Source: an uncultured bacterium (GTDB lineage Bacteria > Myxococcota_A > UBA9042 > PHBI01). Taken from it: a DNA stretch of 34,195 nucleotides. Numbering within the stretch: the first letter of the stretch is position 1; each line of letters begins with the position of its first letter. Below the pieces are notes generated by a model. The model was not told the DNA's origin. It worked only from the letters and a program-made list of their open reading frames with translations, and did no database searches. Made by a program: the position numbers and the translations under genes. The stretch is from contig CALHXW010000355.1 of the NCBI GenBank assembly GCA_938040325.1, positions 1 through 34,195 on the forward strand, in the 5' to 3' direction. Positions 15,693-25,236 of the stretch are shown in pieces.

Positions 15693-17235
15693 GGGTGTCC
15701 TCCCCTGGGTCCGCTTCGCCGGTTGGCGTGTCCGGCACATCGACGCCGGACTCGTTGATGGGGCTGGCCGCGGCGTCGCTGGCCTGGGTCTTGCCTTGCT
15801 GGCGCGCAGGAGCCGCGAGCTCGGCCGTCCAGTCGCCGCCGAGCGCCCGGTAGAGCGCGACGCGGTAGCTAATGAGCTGTCGCCTTGCCCCAAGCATGGT
15901 CTGCTCGACGCTCTGGACCGTGCTCAGCGCCTGCAGCACGTTGAGGTAGTCGGAGAGCCCGTTGATGTAGCGAAGCTGGGCTTCGCCGAGGCTCTTTTTG
16001 GCGAACACGAGCTGCCCTTCGACCCGCTCAAGGTACTCGCGCTGCTTTTGCTCCTGCACCAGCGCGTCTTCCACCTCGCGTAGGGCCGTGAGCACCGCTT
16101 GCCCATAGCCGTGGACAAGGTCTTCGATCTGCCCGCGCGCACGCTCGACCTCTGCCGCTCGCCGGCCGCCGTCGAAGAGCGGGCCGACAAGGTTTGCAGC
16201 CAGGTTGTAGATCCAGCTGGTGAACAGGTCGACGATGTCATTGGACTGAAAACCGGTGCGCGCCGAGAGACTGAGCGTCGGGTATTGGTCGGCGATCGCG
16301 GCACCGACCCGGTGATCGGCAGCCACGATCCGCAGCCTGGCCGCCCTCACGTCTGGTCGCTTGTCGAGCAGGCGCGTCGGAATCCCGACGTCGGGCAGTG
16401 GCGCTGGCTCCGGCAGCGCACGTGCCTCACCGTTGGCGACGTTGAGGGCGCGCGGCGCTTGCCCCATCAACACGGCGAGCCGGTGCTCGAAGGTCCGAAT
16501 CCGCCCCTCGATGAGCGGACGCTGAGACTCGATCGCCGCCACCTGTTGACGCTGCTGGTAGAGCGAGAGCGCGGTCGCAAGGCCTTGGGCGAAGCGAAGC
16601 TCGATGACCTCAGCAAACTTCTTTGCAATCGCGACCTGCTCATCCATGAGCGTCAGCGTGTCGCGCTCGCCCGCGATCGCCATCCACGTCTCGACCACCT
16701 GCCCCGCCAGCGCCATCGCGAGCGCCTCCAGGTCCTGGCGCGTCGCCTTGACGTCGACCTCAGCAGCGCTTTCGCGCGCAGCAGCTTTGCCCCAGATGTC
16801 GACCTCATAGGCTGCGCTGACGCCCAGCGAGTAGTTGACGTTGTCGTTGGTGACGCGGCCGATGGGCTCCGCCAGGTTGATGATGGAGCGCGATCCGCTG
16901 AGGCCCGCGTCGCCAGAGATCACCGGCATCCGCGCGGCCTCCGCCCCCGACAGGATCGCGTTGGCCTGAGCCATGCGAGCCCACGCACGCTTCATGTCGA
17001 GGCTCTGGTCGAGCACGCTCTGTACGAGCCCGTCGAGCTCGGCGCTGCCGAAGACCTGCCACCACTGGTCGGGCACAGTCCCGGCACCGGTGGCGGCGGC
17101 CTCACTGCTGAACGCGGACGGCACCTCGACACGCGGGGCCGGCGCGGTGTTGACCCTGTGCAACGTGCAGCCTGAACCGGTTATGAAAAGGAATGCCACG
17201 AAACCGGCCCAGTTCGTGCGTAAGCGCTCACTCAT
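15685..17235 (-). CDS. Outer membrane efflux lipoprotein (OprM/NodT-like, TolC superfamily)
   Basis: This 516-residue protein begins with a lipoprotein signal, a hydrophobic FVAFLFITGSG followed by Cys23. Two outer membrane efflux protein repeats follow (about residues 55-245 and 275-460), with motifs such as DQWWQVFGSAELDGLV, AAYEVDIWGKAAARE and ADQYPTLSLSARTGF, as in OprM and NodT. The C-terminal 50 residues are low complexity, Ala/Asp/Thr-rich. It forms the trimeric outer-membrane duct for the adaptor and permease encoded downstream. The ATG at 17235 has GGGGAG about nine bases upstream and overlaps the TetR stop by one base (TAATG). The order regulator-duct-adaptor-pump, all coupled, indicates one transcript. 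Confidence 0.93.
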   Translation of the reverse strand: MSERLRTNWAGFVAFLFITGSGCTLHRVNTAPAPRVEVPSAFSSEAAATGAGTVPDQWWQVFGSAELDGLVQSVLDQSLDMKRAWARMAQANAILSGAEAARMPVISGDAGLSGSRSIINLAEPIGRVTNDNVNYSLGVSAAYEVDIWGKAAARESAAEVDVKATRQDLEALAMALAGQVVETWMAIAGERDTLTLMDEQVAIAKKFAEVIELRFAQGLATALSLYQQRQQVAAIESQRPLIEGRIRTFEHRLAVLMGQAPRALNVANGEARALPEPAPLPDVGIPTRLLDKRPDVRAARLRIVAADHRVGAAIADQYPTLSLSARTGFQSNDIVDLFTSWIYNLAANLVGPLFDGGRRAAEVERARGQIEDLVHGYGQAVLTALREVEDALVQEQKQREYLERVEGQLVFAKKSLGEAQLRYINGLSDYLNVLQALSTVQSVEQTMLGARRQLISYRVALYRALGGDWTAELAAPARQQGKTQASDAAASPINESGVDVPDTPTGEADPGEDTHE

Positions 17236-17867
17236 TAACTCGTCTCCCCGTTCGTGTCGCGCACCGGCTCGCGGCCGTCGACGGGCCGCACGCCGCTCCA
17301 GAGCAGATCGACGATGCCGCGAGCACAGGTCTCAGCCGCCATCGGCAACGACGGATGCTGCTTGGTGATCTCGAAGAACACGTAGTGATGGGCGCCCGAC
17401 ACAAGGGTTCTAGCCAGAAGCTCCGGGTCGCAGTGCCGCATTCGACCTAAGCGCCGCTCTGCATCGAGGTAGTTCGTGACGCGCTTGACCGTTGCCGCCG
17501 GGCTGTGGGCAGGGTCAGCATCGAACATTTGCTCAGGCGTGAAAGCGCCATGCATCATCAGATGCATCATCGGCGGAAGCTTCTCGCGGAAGTAGGCGAT
17601 GAACCTTAGGTACAGCCACTCGAGCTGGTCCTTGAGCTCGCCCTGACCGACCCGCTCGCCAAGGTGCTCGAGCCAGGTCGGATCGGGTAGCGCTAGCGCA
17701 CGATGTAGCAGGCCGTGCTTGGTGCCGAAGCGCTTGAACAGCGTCCCCTCGGACACGCCCGCAGCGCGAGCGATCGCCGAGGTTGGCGCATTCATCCCGT
17801 CACGCAGCAGCACCTCGCGCGCAGCCGCTAGGATGGTCTCGTCGTCGATGGATCGGGGTCGTGCCAT
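17235..17867 (-). CDS. TetR/AcrR-family regulator of the efflux operon
   Basis: The 210-residue product starts at ATG 17867 (MARPRSIDDETILAAAREVL). The helix-turn-helix covers about residues 25-50, with TSAIARAAGVSEGTLFKRFGTK being the classical TetR recognition region. The remainder is the helical ligand/dimer domain. It is the first gene of the efflux operon and is translationally coupled to the duct gene. It probably represses its own transcription, and so the pump, in the absence of a ligand. Two dyads and a TTGACA hexamer lie immediately upstream. A longer start (ATG at 17906) would add 13 residues that do not belong to the family and would fall on the TTGACA, so I rejected it. Confidence 0.9.
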   Translation of the reverse strand: MARPRSIDDETILAAAREVLLRDGMNAPTSAIARAAGVSEGTLFKRFGTKHGLLHRALALPDPTWLEHLGERVGQGELKDQLEWLYLRFIAYFREKLPPMMHLMMHGAFTPEQMFDADPAHSPAATVKRVTNYLDAERRLGRMRHCDPELLARTLVSGAHHYVFFEITKQHPSLPMAAETCARGIVDLLWSGVRPVDGREPVRDTNGETS

Positions 17868-17900
17868 AAGTGAGTACAGACTCAATAACCCCGATGAGGC

Positions 17901-17941
17901 TGTCAAGGTTCAAAACGTTTTCGAACAGTTCTTTACTGTTC
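17901..17941 (-). promoter_or_regulatory. Putative promoter -35 hexamer with adjacent dyad operators of the efflux operon
   Basis: On the minus strand TTGACA (17906-17901) matches the sigma-70 -35 consensus exactly, 34 bases before the tetR start; the -10 is poor. Immediately upstream are two dyads that share bases: GTTC...GAAC at 17908-17926, enclosing AAAACGTTTT, and GAACAGT-N5-ACTGTTC at 17923-17941, with perfect 7-bp arms. I infer autoregulation by the TetR protein. The sites could equally act on the divergent lipoprotein gene at 18054. Confidence 0.5.
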
Positions 17942-18053
17942 AGAAACATTCGCGGCTTGAGGTGACGGTCCCATCAAAAAGCGCTGCCATCAGGCGACGC
18001 ATCTGGCTACCATCTGCCGCCATGCCAAGGGCGCACATCCGAGGAGCTGCCAC

Positions 18054-20108
18054 ATGCTGATCCCTACGCCACGCGACGCGATGCCACGGCCCCGTCTTGT
18101 GACAGGCATCGTCGCCCTTGGGCTGTGCCTAGCCGCAGCGGGCTGCCAAGACCAAGAGCCAGACGTGACAGCCGACACGGCGGTGGATGTGTCCGGCGAC
18201 GTCACCGATAGCAGCCAGCCGGCCGATGACACGACCCCGAGCGATGTCACGTCAGACGCCGCGGCTCTCGACACCGCGCCCGGTCTGGAAGTCGACGCCG
18301 ACGTTGACGACGTTGACGACGTTGACGGCATTGACGACATCGACGGCATTGTCGACATCGCCGGCGACGACATCGACGGCGACGACACCGAGCCCCTTGA
18401 CGCCGACGACGACACGGGGTCGGGCGGCAGCGACACGATGCAGCCAGGCGCCGACGCAGCGGACGAGGACACAAGCCAGGACACCACCGCCGCCGTCGAC
18501 ACGACGTGCACACCCGACTGCGGCTTGAGCTGCGGGGGGACCGATCCGGTCTGCGGCGAGCCATGTGTCTGCGACGCGTCGGCTTTGTGCATCGAGAGCC
18601 TATGTGTGGATGCCGACACGCTCAACGGCAACACGTGTGAGACACGGGCGACGATGACGCTTCAGGGCACGGGGCTGACGGTCTATCAACCGATTGAGCT
18701 GCCCGCGACGAACGAGCTTGAGGGAGTGACCTGCGGCGGCGCGACGGCAGGGGATGGCGCCGACTTCTTCTACCGCGCCGTGGCGCTGACGGATGGCTCG
18801 CTTCGCTTCTCGCTGAGCACTCAACAAGGCGATGATGCGCGCCTGCTGATCTTCGCCGGCGACGCATGCGACGCGGCGAGCTGCGTCGACGGAGTGGATC
18901 TGGTCGGGGCGACCGGTCAAAACATCGTCGTGCCGGCCGTGAGCGCGGGTGACGTCTTCACCGCGGTCGTTGACATCGAGACACCCGGTGCAACCGGCAT
19001 CTTTCAGCTCTGGGCAGACACGGTCTGCACCTGCGAGCCGAACAGCTGCGGCGTGTTGGACAGCTGCGGACTCGACAGCTGCCAGTGCCAGCCAGGATTC
19101 ACCTGCGGTGCCAACAACGTCTGCGAGGCGCCGCCGCTGGTGGCTGGCGACACCTGTGACGCTCCCTTCGACTTCAGCGACGACGATGGCGACGGGGTCT
19201 ACAGCGGCAGCGGCAACACCGCCGCAGCCGACGTCAGCGCCAGCCAGGACACCACCGGCTGTCCGCAGCTTGGGGTCTTCAACGCGTCGGGTGCAGCGGC
19301 CCGCGACCAGGTCTGGAGCTTCACGGCTGACGCCGGTGGCAACTACCTCGTCGAGGTACTCTCGGGAGCGGGAGTCGACCACTTTGTGACCGTCTTCGAC
19401 GGCAGCGGCTGCACGGCCGCCACCTGCCTCGGCTACGACGACACGTTCGCGGCAGGCCTGCCGGAGACATTCGTGCTCAACAATCTCATGCAAGGTCAGA
19501 CGGTCTCGATCGTTGTCGACTCGTGGAAAGACGATCTCGCAGGGCCGTACACGATCACCGTCGCCCCCTACTGCGAACCCGTCTGTGCTGCGGGATCATG
19601 CGGTGTCCCGGACGGATGCGGCAGCCAGTGCGAGTGCACGGTCGGAAGCTGCGACGTCTCGAGCTCACAGTGCGTCGCGCTCACTGGCGACACCTGCGAG
19701 GATCCCTTCGAGCTGGTGATGACCTCCCCCACCCTCTACACGGGCACCGGAAACCTCTGGCTCGACCAAGGGTTCGAGTCCAACTATGGCGCGGGCACAT
19801 GCCCTGGCCTGGCGGGCTCCACATCCGGCGACAACGCCATCGACAACGTCTGGCGCTTCACCGTTCCGACCACCGGTGACTGGCTGATCGAAGCGCAGTC
19901 ACTCGATGACATTCAGCTCTACCTCTATCCCGGCGCCGACTGCAGCGACGGGTGCGTCGACCGCTCTGACATTGCCACCTCGGGCCAGAACAGCCTGGCG
20001 GAGGCGCTCCTCCTTAGTGCGACCGCTGGCGACGTCGTTCACATCGTCGTCGACAGCGTGTTCGGCCTCGTGGGCGACTACACGCTCCAAGCCGAGCTCA
20101 CGCCTTAA
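18054..20108 (+). CDS. Large Asp- and Cys-rich surface lipoprotein with three repeated modules
   Basis: The product has 684 residues. The signal region is RLVTGIVALGLCLAAAG followed by Cys31, a lipobox. Residues about 35-145 are an Asp/Thr-rich linker with repeated VDD/IDG units, as found in myxobacterial-type cell-surface lipoproteins. Three modules then follow: a Cys-rich linker of the CxPxCG/CxC type and a beta-sandwich of about 130 residues that opens with GDTC or GNTC and contains an FxG.C...C pattern (LLIFAGDACDAASC, VTVFDGSGCTAATC, LYLYPGADCSDGC). The modules resemble pre-peptidase C-terminal (PPC-like) domains. No enzyme motif is visible, so a structural, binding or adhesion role is likely. 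The ATG at 18054 has GAGGAG seven bases upstream; the ATG at 18081 would also leave an intact signal. The gene is divergent from tetR, and its stop lies 16 bases from that of the convergent kelch gene. Confidence 0.82.
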   Translation: MLIPTPRDAMPRPRLVTGIVALGLCLAAAGCQDQEPDVTADTAVDVSGDVTDSSQPADDTTPSDVTSDAAALDTAPGLEVDADVDDVDDVDGIDDIDGIVDIAGDDIDGDDTEPLDADDDTGSGGSDTMQPGADAADEDTSQDTTAAVDTTCTPDCGLSCGGTDPVCGEPCVCDASALCIESLCVDADTLNGNTCETRATMTLQGTGLTVYQPIELPATNELEGVTCGGATAGDGADFFYRAVALTDGSLRFSLSTQQGDDARLLIFAGDACDAASCVDGVDLVGATGQNIVVPAVSAGDVFTAVVDIETPGATGIFQLWADTVCTCEPNSCGVLDSCGLDSCQCQPGFTCGANNVCEAPPLVAGDTCDAPFDFSDDDGDGVYSGSGNTAAADVSASQDTTGCPQLGVFNASGAAARDQVWSFTADAGGNYLVEVLSGAGVDHFVTVFDGSGCTAATCLGYDDTFAAGLPETFVLNNLMQGQTVSIVVDSWKDDLAGPYTITVAPYCEPVCAAGSCGVPDGCGSQCECTVGSCDVSSSQCVALTGDTCEDPFELVMTSPTLYTGTGNLWLDQGFESNYGAGTCPGLAGSTSGDNAIDNVWRFTVPTTGDWLIEAQSLDDIQLYLYPGADCSDGCVDRSDIATSGQNSLAEALLLSATAGDVVHIVVDSVFGLVGDYTLQAELTP
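18300..18326 (+). repeat. Three tandem 9-bp units GACGTTGAC in the Asp-rich linker
   Basis: GACGTTGAC occurs three times in succession and continues as degenerate GAC-GGC-ATT-GAC units to about 18360. It encodes Asp-Val-Asp repeats. The 9-bp period keeps the frame, so slippage would lengthen or shorten the linker. Confidence 0.85.
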
Positions 20109-20124
20109 CCCATCGTAGACCCGG

Positions 20125-23100
20125 CTAAGGCACCGACGGCTCGATGAACGAGTAGCGAATCCGGAATGTCACAAGCTCGGTCGTGAGCTTTGCGCCGCTC
20201 GTGGACCGGCCGTGTGCGCCCTGCGGCGTGACGGCGATGTACTGGCTGCCGTCGGGCGGTGCACGAAAGACCTGGATAAGCTCGATGTTGTTGACGCCGG
20301 CTGTGCCCTGAAATCGCAGGAGAGCCGGGTCGCACGCTGGTGCGTCGTGTGGCGCCGTGACCAAGGGTTCCCAGGACCCGCCGATCCAAGCGTACATGCG
20401 CAGGCCGGTCATTGGCCCGTCGCTGGAGTCTGCCGCATCGGCGCCGCCCTCCCAGCGTATCAACGCCCGCTCCAAGAGGATGTCGCGTGCGGCACCGACG
20501 ACCGTCGACTGAGGAACGCGCAGGACGTGAGCCGGCGTGGTGTCCGCGCCGAAGTCGACGCGAAAGAAGCGCACAGCCATCACGTCCGAGTCATCGTCGC
20601 CGGCGACCGCGTAGAGCTCGCGATCGGCTCCGGTACCGACATACGCGAGGCGCATCGTGCGGGCGGCATGCGGCCCATCACTGCTGGTCGCGTTGAGGGT
20701 GTTGATGCGGGTCCAGGTTGTCCCTTCGCGCACCCATGTGTCAGAGCAGCCAGTGAGGCCGTCAGCGATCCCGCATGCGGCGTGGTTGGCGGGGTCGACC
20801 CGCCCACCTCCTGAGACAACGAGGCGATTGTTGGCGACGTCAAAGGCCGCTGCCGCCTCGGTCCGACCAACAGGAAAGTCGACTCCTGCGACATCGTTTG
20901 CACCGGTTGGAAACTCCTCCCAGGCGCCAGCAGCGACGTCGAACTCCCAGGTGGCGACAGGACGGCACGCGCGCTGATCAACGTCGACGGCGTCAGGCTC
21001 CGTGCAGTCGAGGTCGTTGCCGAAGCCACCAAAGAGGATGACCTTCTCACCGACAGCGTCGTAGACGGCCGCCGCACCGCCGCGTGCCGATGGCCGCGTT
21101 GCCAGCACAAGCTCTGTCCAAGCGGCCTCATCGGCATCCCAGAACCAGGTATCAGCGTTGTAGCAGATGTTGCGTAGGTCATTGGGTGGCCCGTCAGGAC
21201 ACGGTCCGCTGTCCTGGTCGAACTGCCCGCCAAAGACAACGATGCCGCCTTGCACGGCAACGACAGCCTCGGCCTGCCGCGCCGACGGTCGCGGAGCGCC
21301 GTCTGGCTGAAGCTGCTCCTCCCAGCCGTCAGGCGTGTGCATCCAGACGGCGAGGTCGCCGGCGGCATCGCGCACCTCGCCAAAGCGTGAACCGACCAAG
21401 AAAAGGTCACCGCCCACGTGGACAGCCGTCGCGTTCTCAAGCGGCGGCAATGGCTGCGTGCCAGATGCCACCGGGTGCCACTCACGCCCATCGAACGTAC
21501 CAACCTCGCTCTCACCGTCGCCTTCTATGAGCCCCACATACGCCGCGTCGCCACCAGCAGCCGCCGTCTTAAACGACAGCACGCCCATCTGCCGCGGCGC
21601 GTGGGTTGCCGTGTCGATCTCTCCAGCAACCGTCGCGGAGAGCCCCGAGCTGACGCGTGCCCAGCCGCCATCACCAAGCGCATAGACGCTGGCGAGACCG
21701 ACCTCGGTCAGTGGCGACAGGGGCTCTTCATTGCTGCCTGGAACCGTTGCAGCAGCGCACTCGATGCAGAGCGATGGCGCACCGCCGACGAGAACGACCT
21801 GCTCGCGGACCCGGTCCCAGACGATCTCGGCGCCCACTAGCCCGCTGGGTGTCGAGCCGTGTGCCACGCGGCGCCATGCGTCCGTGGTGATCGCGTAGCG
21901 CCATGTCTCGGCGGTGCCACAGCTATCGAGATCGGCGTCATCGATGCACAGCCAGAGCACCAGCTCATGAGCGGTTGGGTCGTAGGCGAGCCTCGACACG
22001 CCGCTCCAGGGTGGCCATGGGGCCGCGGTGTTTGGCTTGCTCTTCGCCTCCCACTCAAGCCCGTCCCATACCCAAAGCGTGTCGTCGACAGCCCCGCTAT
22101 CGATGTCGACATAGGCCTCCGACGTTCGCCCGCCGAAGACGTACACGAGACCGGCGGCGCTGCTGGTCATTCCGAAGTCCAGGCGCGGCTCTGGCCAGTC
22201 GGTGCCAGGCAGCTCCGGGACCTCGGTCCACTCTCCGTCGGCGAGAAACCAGAGGGCGTCGCTCGTGGTGTTGCAGGTCGGCGCGGAGCAGCCGCCGAAC
22301 AACCAGACCCCGCCGCTCCTGCTCGTGTACTCCATCCGATGGTGCCGCAGCGCGGGCGGTCGGATCACGCCCACAGGATCGATCGACCACAGCCCACGAT
22401 CGAACGCCCACACGTTGGTGTCACTGGGGTCCACAGGATCCCCGCCGAAGAGCAGCGCCACGCCTCGGCGGTGGTCAAAGGCAAACGCACTGCCAATCCT
22501 GGGACCAGGCGATTGGAAGTTCGCGACCGGCGGCGGCCGCTGATACCGGTCGCCGGTCCAAGCCATCACGGACTCGGTGTACACGGGTGCGGTGGTCTCA
22601 GGCTCGACCCCGCAGCTCGGGGTCACCACCGGAAAGTTGTTGGTCGCGCAACCGGGACCAACCAGCACTTCCCCAGTCAGACTGTTGCTGACCGCAGGCA
22701 TGTGCGTCCGGGCGATTTCCCTCTGGGGCAGCGCGCTAGAGACGGGGGTGAAGGCAAGCGGGGCGGTCGTGGCCTCACCACACGTGCTGGGGTCAACAGC
22801 CGTAGGCGTGAGCGTCGCCGCCTGGTCGCCTTGAGTGGTGACCGAGAACCTCGGCCAGTGCTCGAGCGTCGGCGTGCCGGCAGCGCCGTCCTGGATTGTG
22901 TCAGTACCGATCTGGCCGAACCACTCGACGTACTGGACCGCAACGGGCGCACTGACGTTTCCTGCGCGGTCGAGCTGCGAGATACACACCGTCGCCGTGT
23001 CGAGAGCGATCGGAACGCGCAAGATCCCGGACAGCGGATCCACGGTCGCTTGCTGCAGCGTGAAGTCGCTGCACGCCGTCACAGAGCCAGGAGCGGCGCG

Positions 23101-25224
23101 GGTGATACGGACCACAGTCCCAGGAGCGAACGCGGCCGACTGGCCTTCGCACCAGTCCCAGAGCGCCGGCTGTTCTGGCGTCTCTGTCCCACACCCCCGC
23201 AGCTCAAAGACAGGCTCTGTGGAGATGTCATCGCCGTACGGCGCCCGGTAGAGCGTGACTGCATCGAGCTGCTCGACCGACACGGGCTCGGGGTCCTCGA
23301 TGTCGACCTCGACGACCGGCATCGGCTTTCGGGCCGCGTTGGCGGCAGCGCCGAGCTCAAGCATGTCATCGCGGGTCCCGAGGTTGCCGGCACGGTCTCG
23401 GAGCCCGGAGAGCGAGAGCGTGTGGGTTCCTGGCGACAAGAGCGACGCCGACACTGCGAAGCGCAGCCGATTGCTTGAGGACTCGTCGGTCGCGGGGAAC
23501 GCTTGCCCGTCCACCGTGAGGACGGGGACGTTGTCGAGTCCGGTGTCGTTGAGAGCGCTAAGGGAAGGCTCGTTGAGCGTCACCGTAACCAGCAAGAGCG
23601 TGCTCTCGTTCACGTAGGCCACGTCGGGGTCGGCAACGGCGGGCGCGAAGCCATCGCTGTGCTCGAAGCTGACGGCGACAACGTCGGGGTGTTCTCTGTC
23701 GATGTCCACCTGCGGCCCGACAAGGACGCCAAAGTTCCCCGCGTCGTCGACCTCGCTACCCGTGATGGTGGTCACGCCTTTGAAGTCGTCCTCGTCGGCG
23801 CTGAGCTGGAGATGGCAGTCGTAGATGTGGAGCAAGCCGAACTCGTCCGTTGTGCTGCGGTCGGCGTTGAAAGAACAGGCGAACGGGATCGGCCCGATCG
23901 ATGCGTCCGCCACGCCGCGCAACGAGTGTGCGTCGCGGACCCGCAGACTCAGCGTGACTTCGTCGCCACCGCGGAGGTGCCAGCGACCGGCTGGGCCAAG
24001 GCGTCGTGCCGACGCGCCGACAATGGCAAAGTCGTCAATGCTGAGCTTCGGCGCGACGCCATCGATCAGAACAGACGTCGCGTCGGTGTCTCCAAGATCA
24101 CGCAGCTCGGTGGTCTCCGCCACGTTGCCGACGAGATCTTCATACTCAAGCTCGAACTGGGCGACCGTGGACGTCTCCGCATCGTTCGTGACGTCGATAC
24201 GCCAGACCCAGCTCTTGCCTTCTTTGACCAGAAGCTCTGGCTCGCCCATCCAGCTTGCCCCTGTGCCGATCGCCGTGAGTGTGGGCTCGATGATCTCTTC
24301 GTCGGTGGTGACAGACACCACCACGGTCCCGCCGGGTGCGACCGTCTCGGGAACCACGCTTGCGCTCAGCACCTGTGGCGCTGCCAGGTCGATGGCGGCC
24401 TGGTCGATCCGCACGGCCGATGGGTATCCGTAGGCATCGAAGAACCTGGCATAGACCGAGTAGACGCCTGCCTCCGCGGTCTGTCCGGCCGTGAGGTCCC
24501 AACCCTCGACGCGACAGCGGTAGGTGCCTGCGACCGTGACCGGACAGCTGTCGGCGAGCACGACCTCGCGCGAGGTCGCAAAGCTCGGGTCGTTGGCGAT
24601 CTCGGCACGCAAAGCGGTGACCTCCGCCACTAGGATGACGCTGGCCTTCATCGCGTCATCGAGGCCCGGCCGCGTCGCCCCGTTTTCGAACTCGAGCGTG
24701 ACGTCGTTAGGTGGCGCCTCGCTCTCGTCGGGCGGATCGGTGGTTGGGCGACGCAGCTCCACCGCCACGTCGACGCGGATGTCCTCGCCGGGGTCGAGGG
24801 TGAAGGGTTCACTCACGCCGTAGTAGATCACCCGCTGCTCGGCCCCAGGCCCGCGTCGAAGCTCAACGATCAGCCGGAGGTTTTCGCCATGGGCGAGCGT
24901 GATAGGCCGCTCGGGCATCCACGGCCACTCACCTACAGTGAGCTCGCCGACCACAGCCGACGCTTTGACGTTGCCCGGTACTTCAGCTCTCTCCCGCTCC
25001 TCAACCGAGTAGGAGACCCAGAACACTTGGCCCACCGGCGGGGCTGCTTCCCAGGTGAACGATACGGTCGCCGAGCCGCTCTCACCGTTGCAGCCGGCAG
25101 CGAGGCTGACGAAGGCCAGCAAGACAAACGTGGCGAGACAGCGACCGAGCCAACCGTCCGAGGACGTCCCGAAGCCGGAGCGCCGCTTGAGGTAGGCCTG
25201 TCGCTCGTGTGGATGTCGACGCAC
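20125..25224 (-). CDS. Giant surface lipoprotein: Ig-like repeats plus kelch-repeat propeller
   Basis: From GTG 25224 the product is 1699 residues. The signal is ATFVLLAFVSLAAG followed by Cys45, a lipobox. Residues about 50-880 are beta-sandwich repeats with the bacterial Ig-like signature (D)xAGN: VDDAGNFG, RDRAGNLG, LDRAGNVS. Residues about 900-1480 carry kelch motifs of a beta-propeller, for example GVALLFGGDPVDPSDTNVWAF, GGVWLFGG, GLVYVFGG, GGIVVFGGQ and KVILFGGFGND with the Trp-containing blade ends. The C-terminal ~200 residues look like another beta domain. It is probably exposed on the cell surface and involved in binding. I prefer GTG 25224 over ATG 25254 because AGGAGAGG sits two bases before the GTG, while the ATG has no ribosome-binding site. 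It is convergent with the Asp-rich lipoprotein gene and divergent from the M15 peptidase gene. Confidence 0.85.
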   Translation of the reverse strand: MRRHPHERQAYLKRRSGFGTSSDGWLGRCLATFVLLAFVSLAAGCNGESGSATVSFTWEAAPPVGQVFWVSYSVEERERAEVPGNVKASAVVGELTVGEWPWMPERPITLAHGENLRLIVELRRGPGAEQRVIYYGVSEPFTLDPGEDIRVDVAVELRRPTTDPPDESEAPPNDVTLEFENGATRPGLDDAMKASVILVAEVTALRAEIANDPSFATSREVVLADSCPVTVAGTYRCRVEGWDLTAGQTAEAGVYSVYARFFDAYGYPSAVRIDQAAIDLAAPQVLSASVVPETVAPGGTVVVSVTTDEEIIEPTLTAIGTGASWMGEPELLVKEGKSWVWRIDVTNDAETSTVAQFELEYEDLVGNVAETTELRDLGDTDATSVLIDGVAPKLSIDDFAIVGASARRLGPAGRWHLRGGDEVTLSLRVRDAHSLRGVADASIGPIPFACSFNADRSTTDEFGLLHIYDCHLQLSADEDDFKGVTTITGSEVDDAGNFGVLVGPQVDIDREHPDVVAVSFEHSDGFAPAVADPDVAYVNESTLLLVTVTLNEPSLSALNDTGLDNVPVLTVDGQAFPATDESSSNRLRFAVSASLLSPGTHTLSLSGLRDRAGNLGTRDDMLELGAAANAARKPMPVVEVDIEDPEPVSVEQLDAVTLYRAPYGDDISTEPVFELRGCGTETPEQPALWDWCEGQSAAFAPGTVVRITRAAPGSVTACSDFTLQQATVDPLSGILRVPIALDTATVCISQLDRAGNVSAPVAVQYVEWFGQIGTDTIQDGAAGTPTLEHWPRFSVTTQGDQAATLTPTAVDPSTCGEATTAPLAFTPVSSALPQREIARTHMPAVSNSLTGEVLVGPGCATNNFPVVTPSCGVEPETTAPVYTESVMAWTGDRYQRPPPVANFQSPGPRIGSAFAFDHRRGVALLFGGDPVDPSDTNVWAFDRGLWSIDPVGVIRPPALRHHRMEYTSRSGGVWLFGGCSAPTCNTTSDALWFLADGEWTEVPELPGTDWPEPRLDFGMTSSAAGLVYVFGGRTSEAYVDIDSGAVDDTLWVWDGLEWEAKSKPNTAAPWPPWSGVSRLAYDPTAHELVLWLCIDDADLDSCGTAETWRYAITTDAWRRVAHGSTPSGLVGAEIVWDRVREQVVLVGGAPSLCIECAAATVPGSNEEPLSPLTEVGLASVYALGDGGWARVSSGLSATVAGEIDTATHAPRQMGVLSFKTAAAGGDAAYVGLIEGDGESEVGTFDGREWHPVASGTQPLPPLENATAVHVGGDLFLVGSRFGEVRDAAGDLAVWMHTPDGWEEQLQPDGAPRPSARQAEAVVAVQGGIVVFGGQFDQDSGPCPDGPPNDLRNICYNADTWFWDADEAAWTELVLATRPSARGGAAAVYDAVGEKVILFGGFGNDLDCTEPDAVDVDQRACRPVATWEFDVAAGAWEEFPTGANDVAGVDFPVGRTEAAAAFDVANNRLVVSGGGRVDPANHAACGIADGLTGCSDTWVREGTTWTRINTLNATSSDGPHAARTMRLAYVGTGADRELYAVAGDDDSDVMAVRFFRVDFGADTTPAHVLRVPQSTVVGAARDILLERALIRWEGGADAADSSDGPMTGLRMYAWIGGSWEPLVTAPHDAPACDPALLRFQGTAGVNNIELIQVFRAPPDGSQYIAVTPQGAHGRSTSGAKLTTELVTFRIRYSFIEPSVP

Positions 25225-25236
25225 TGCCTCTCCTCT
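25225..25236 (-). promoter_or_regulatory. Ribosome binding site that decides the GTG start of the kelch lipoprotein
   Basis: On the minus strand AGAGGAGAGGCA immediately precedes the GTG at 25224. The upstream in-frame ATG at 25254 has no comparable purine-rich stretch. This supports translation from the GTG. Confidence 0.6.

Noticed and set aside
15693-15893. Longer start for the efflux adaptor
   Set aside because: It overlaps the outer membrane gene out of frame with low-complexity residues; ATG 15692 has a good ribosome-binding site.
17921-17931. SOS/LexA box (CGAAC ... GTTC)
   Set aside because: The GAAC and GTTC halves here are one base apart, whereas SOS boxes of this type need a spacer of four or more; the longer dyad fits a TetR operator better.
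20104-20131. Terminator between the convergent lipoprotein genes
   Set aside because: Only a 5-bp CCTTA/TAAGG stem with an 18-base loop and no T-run.
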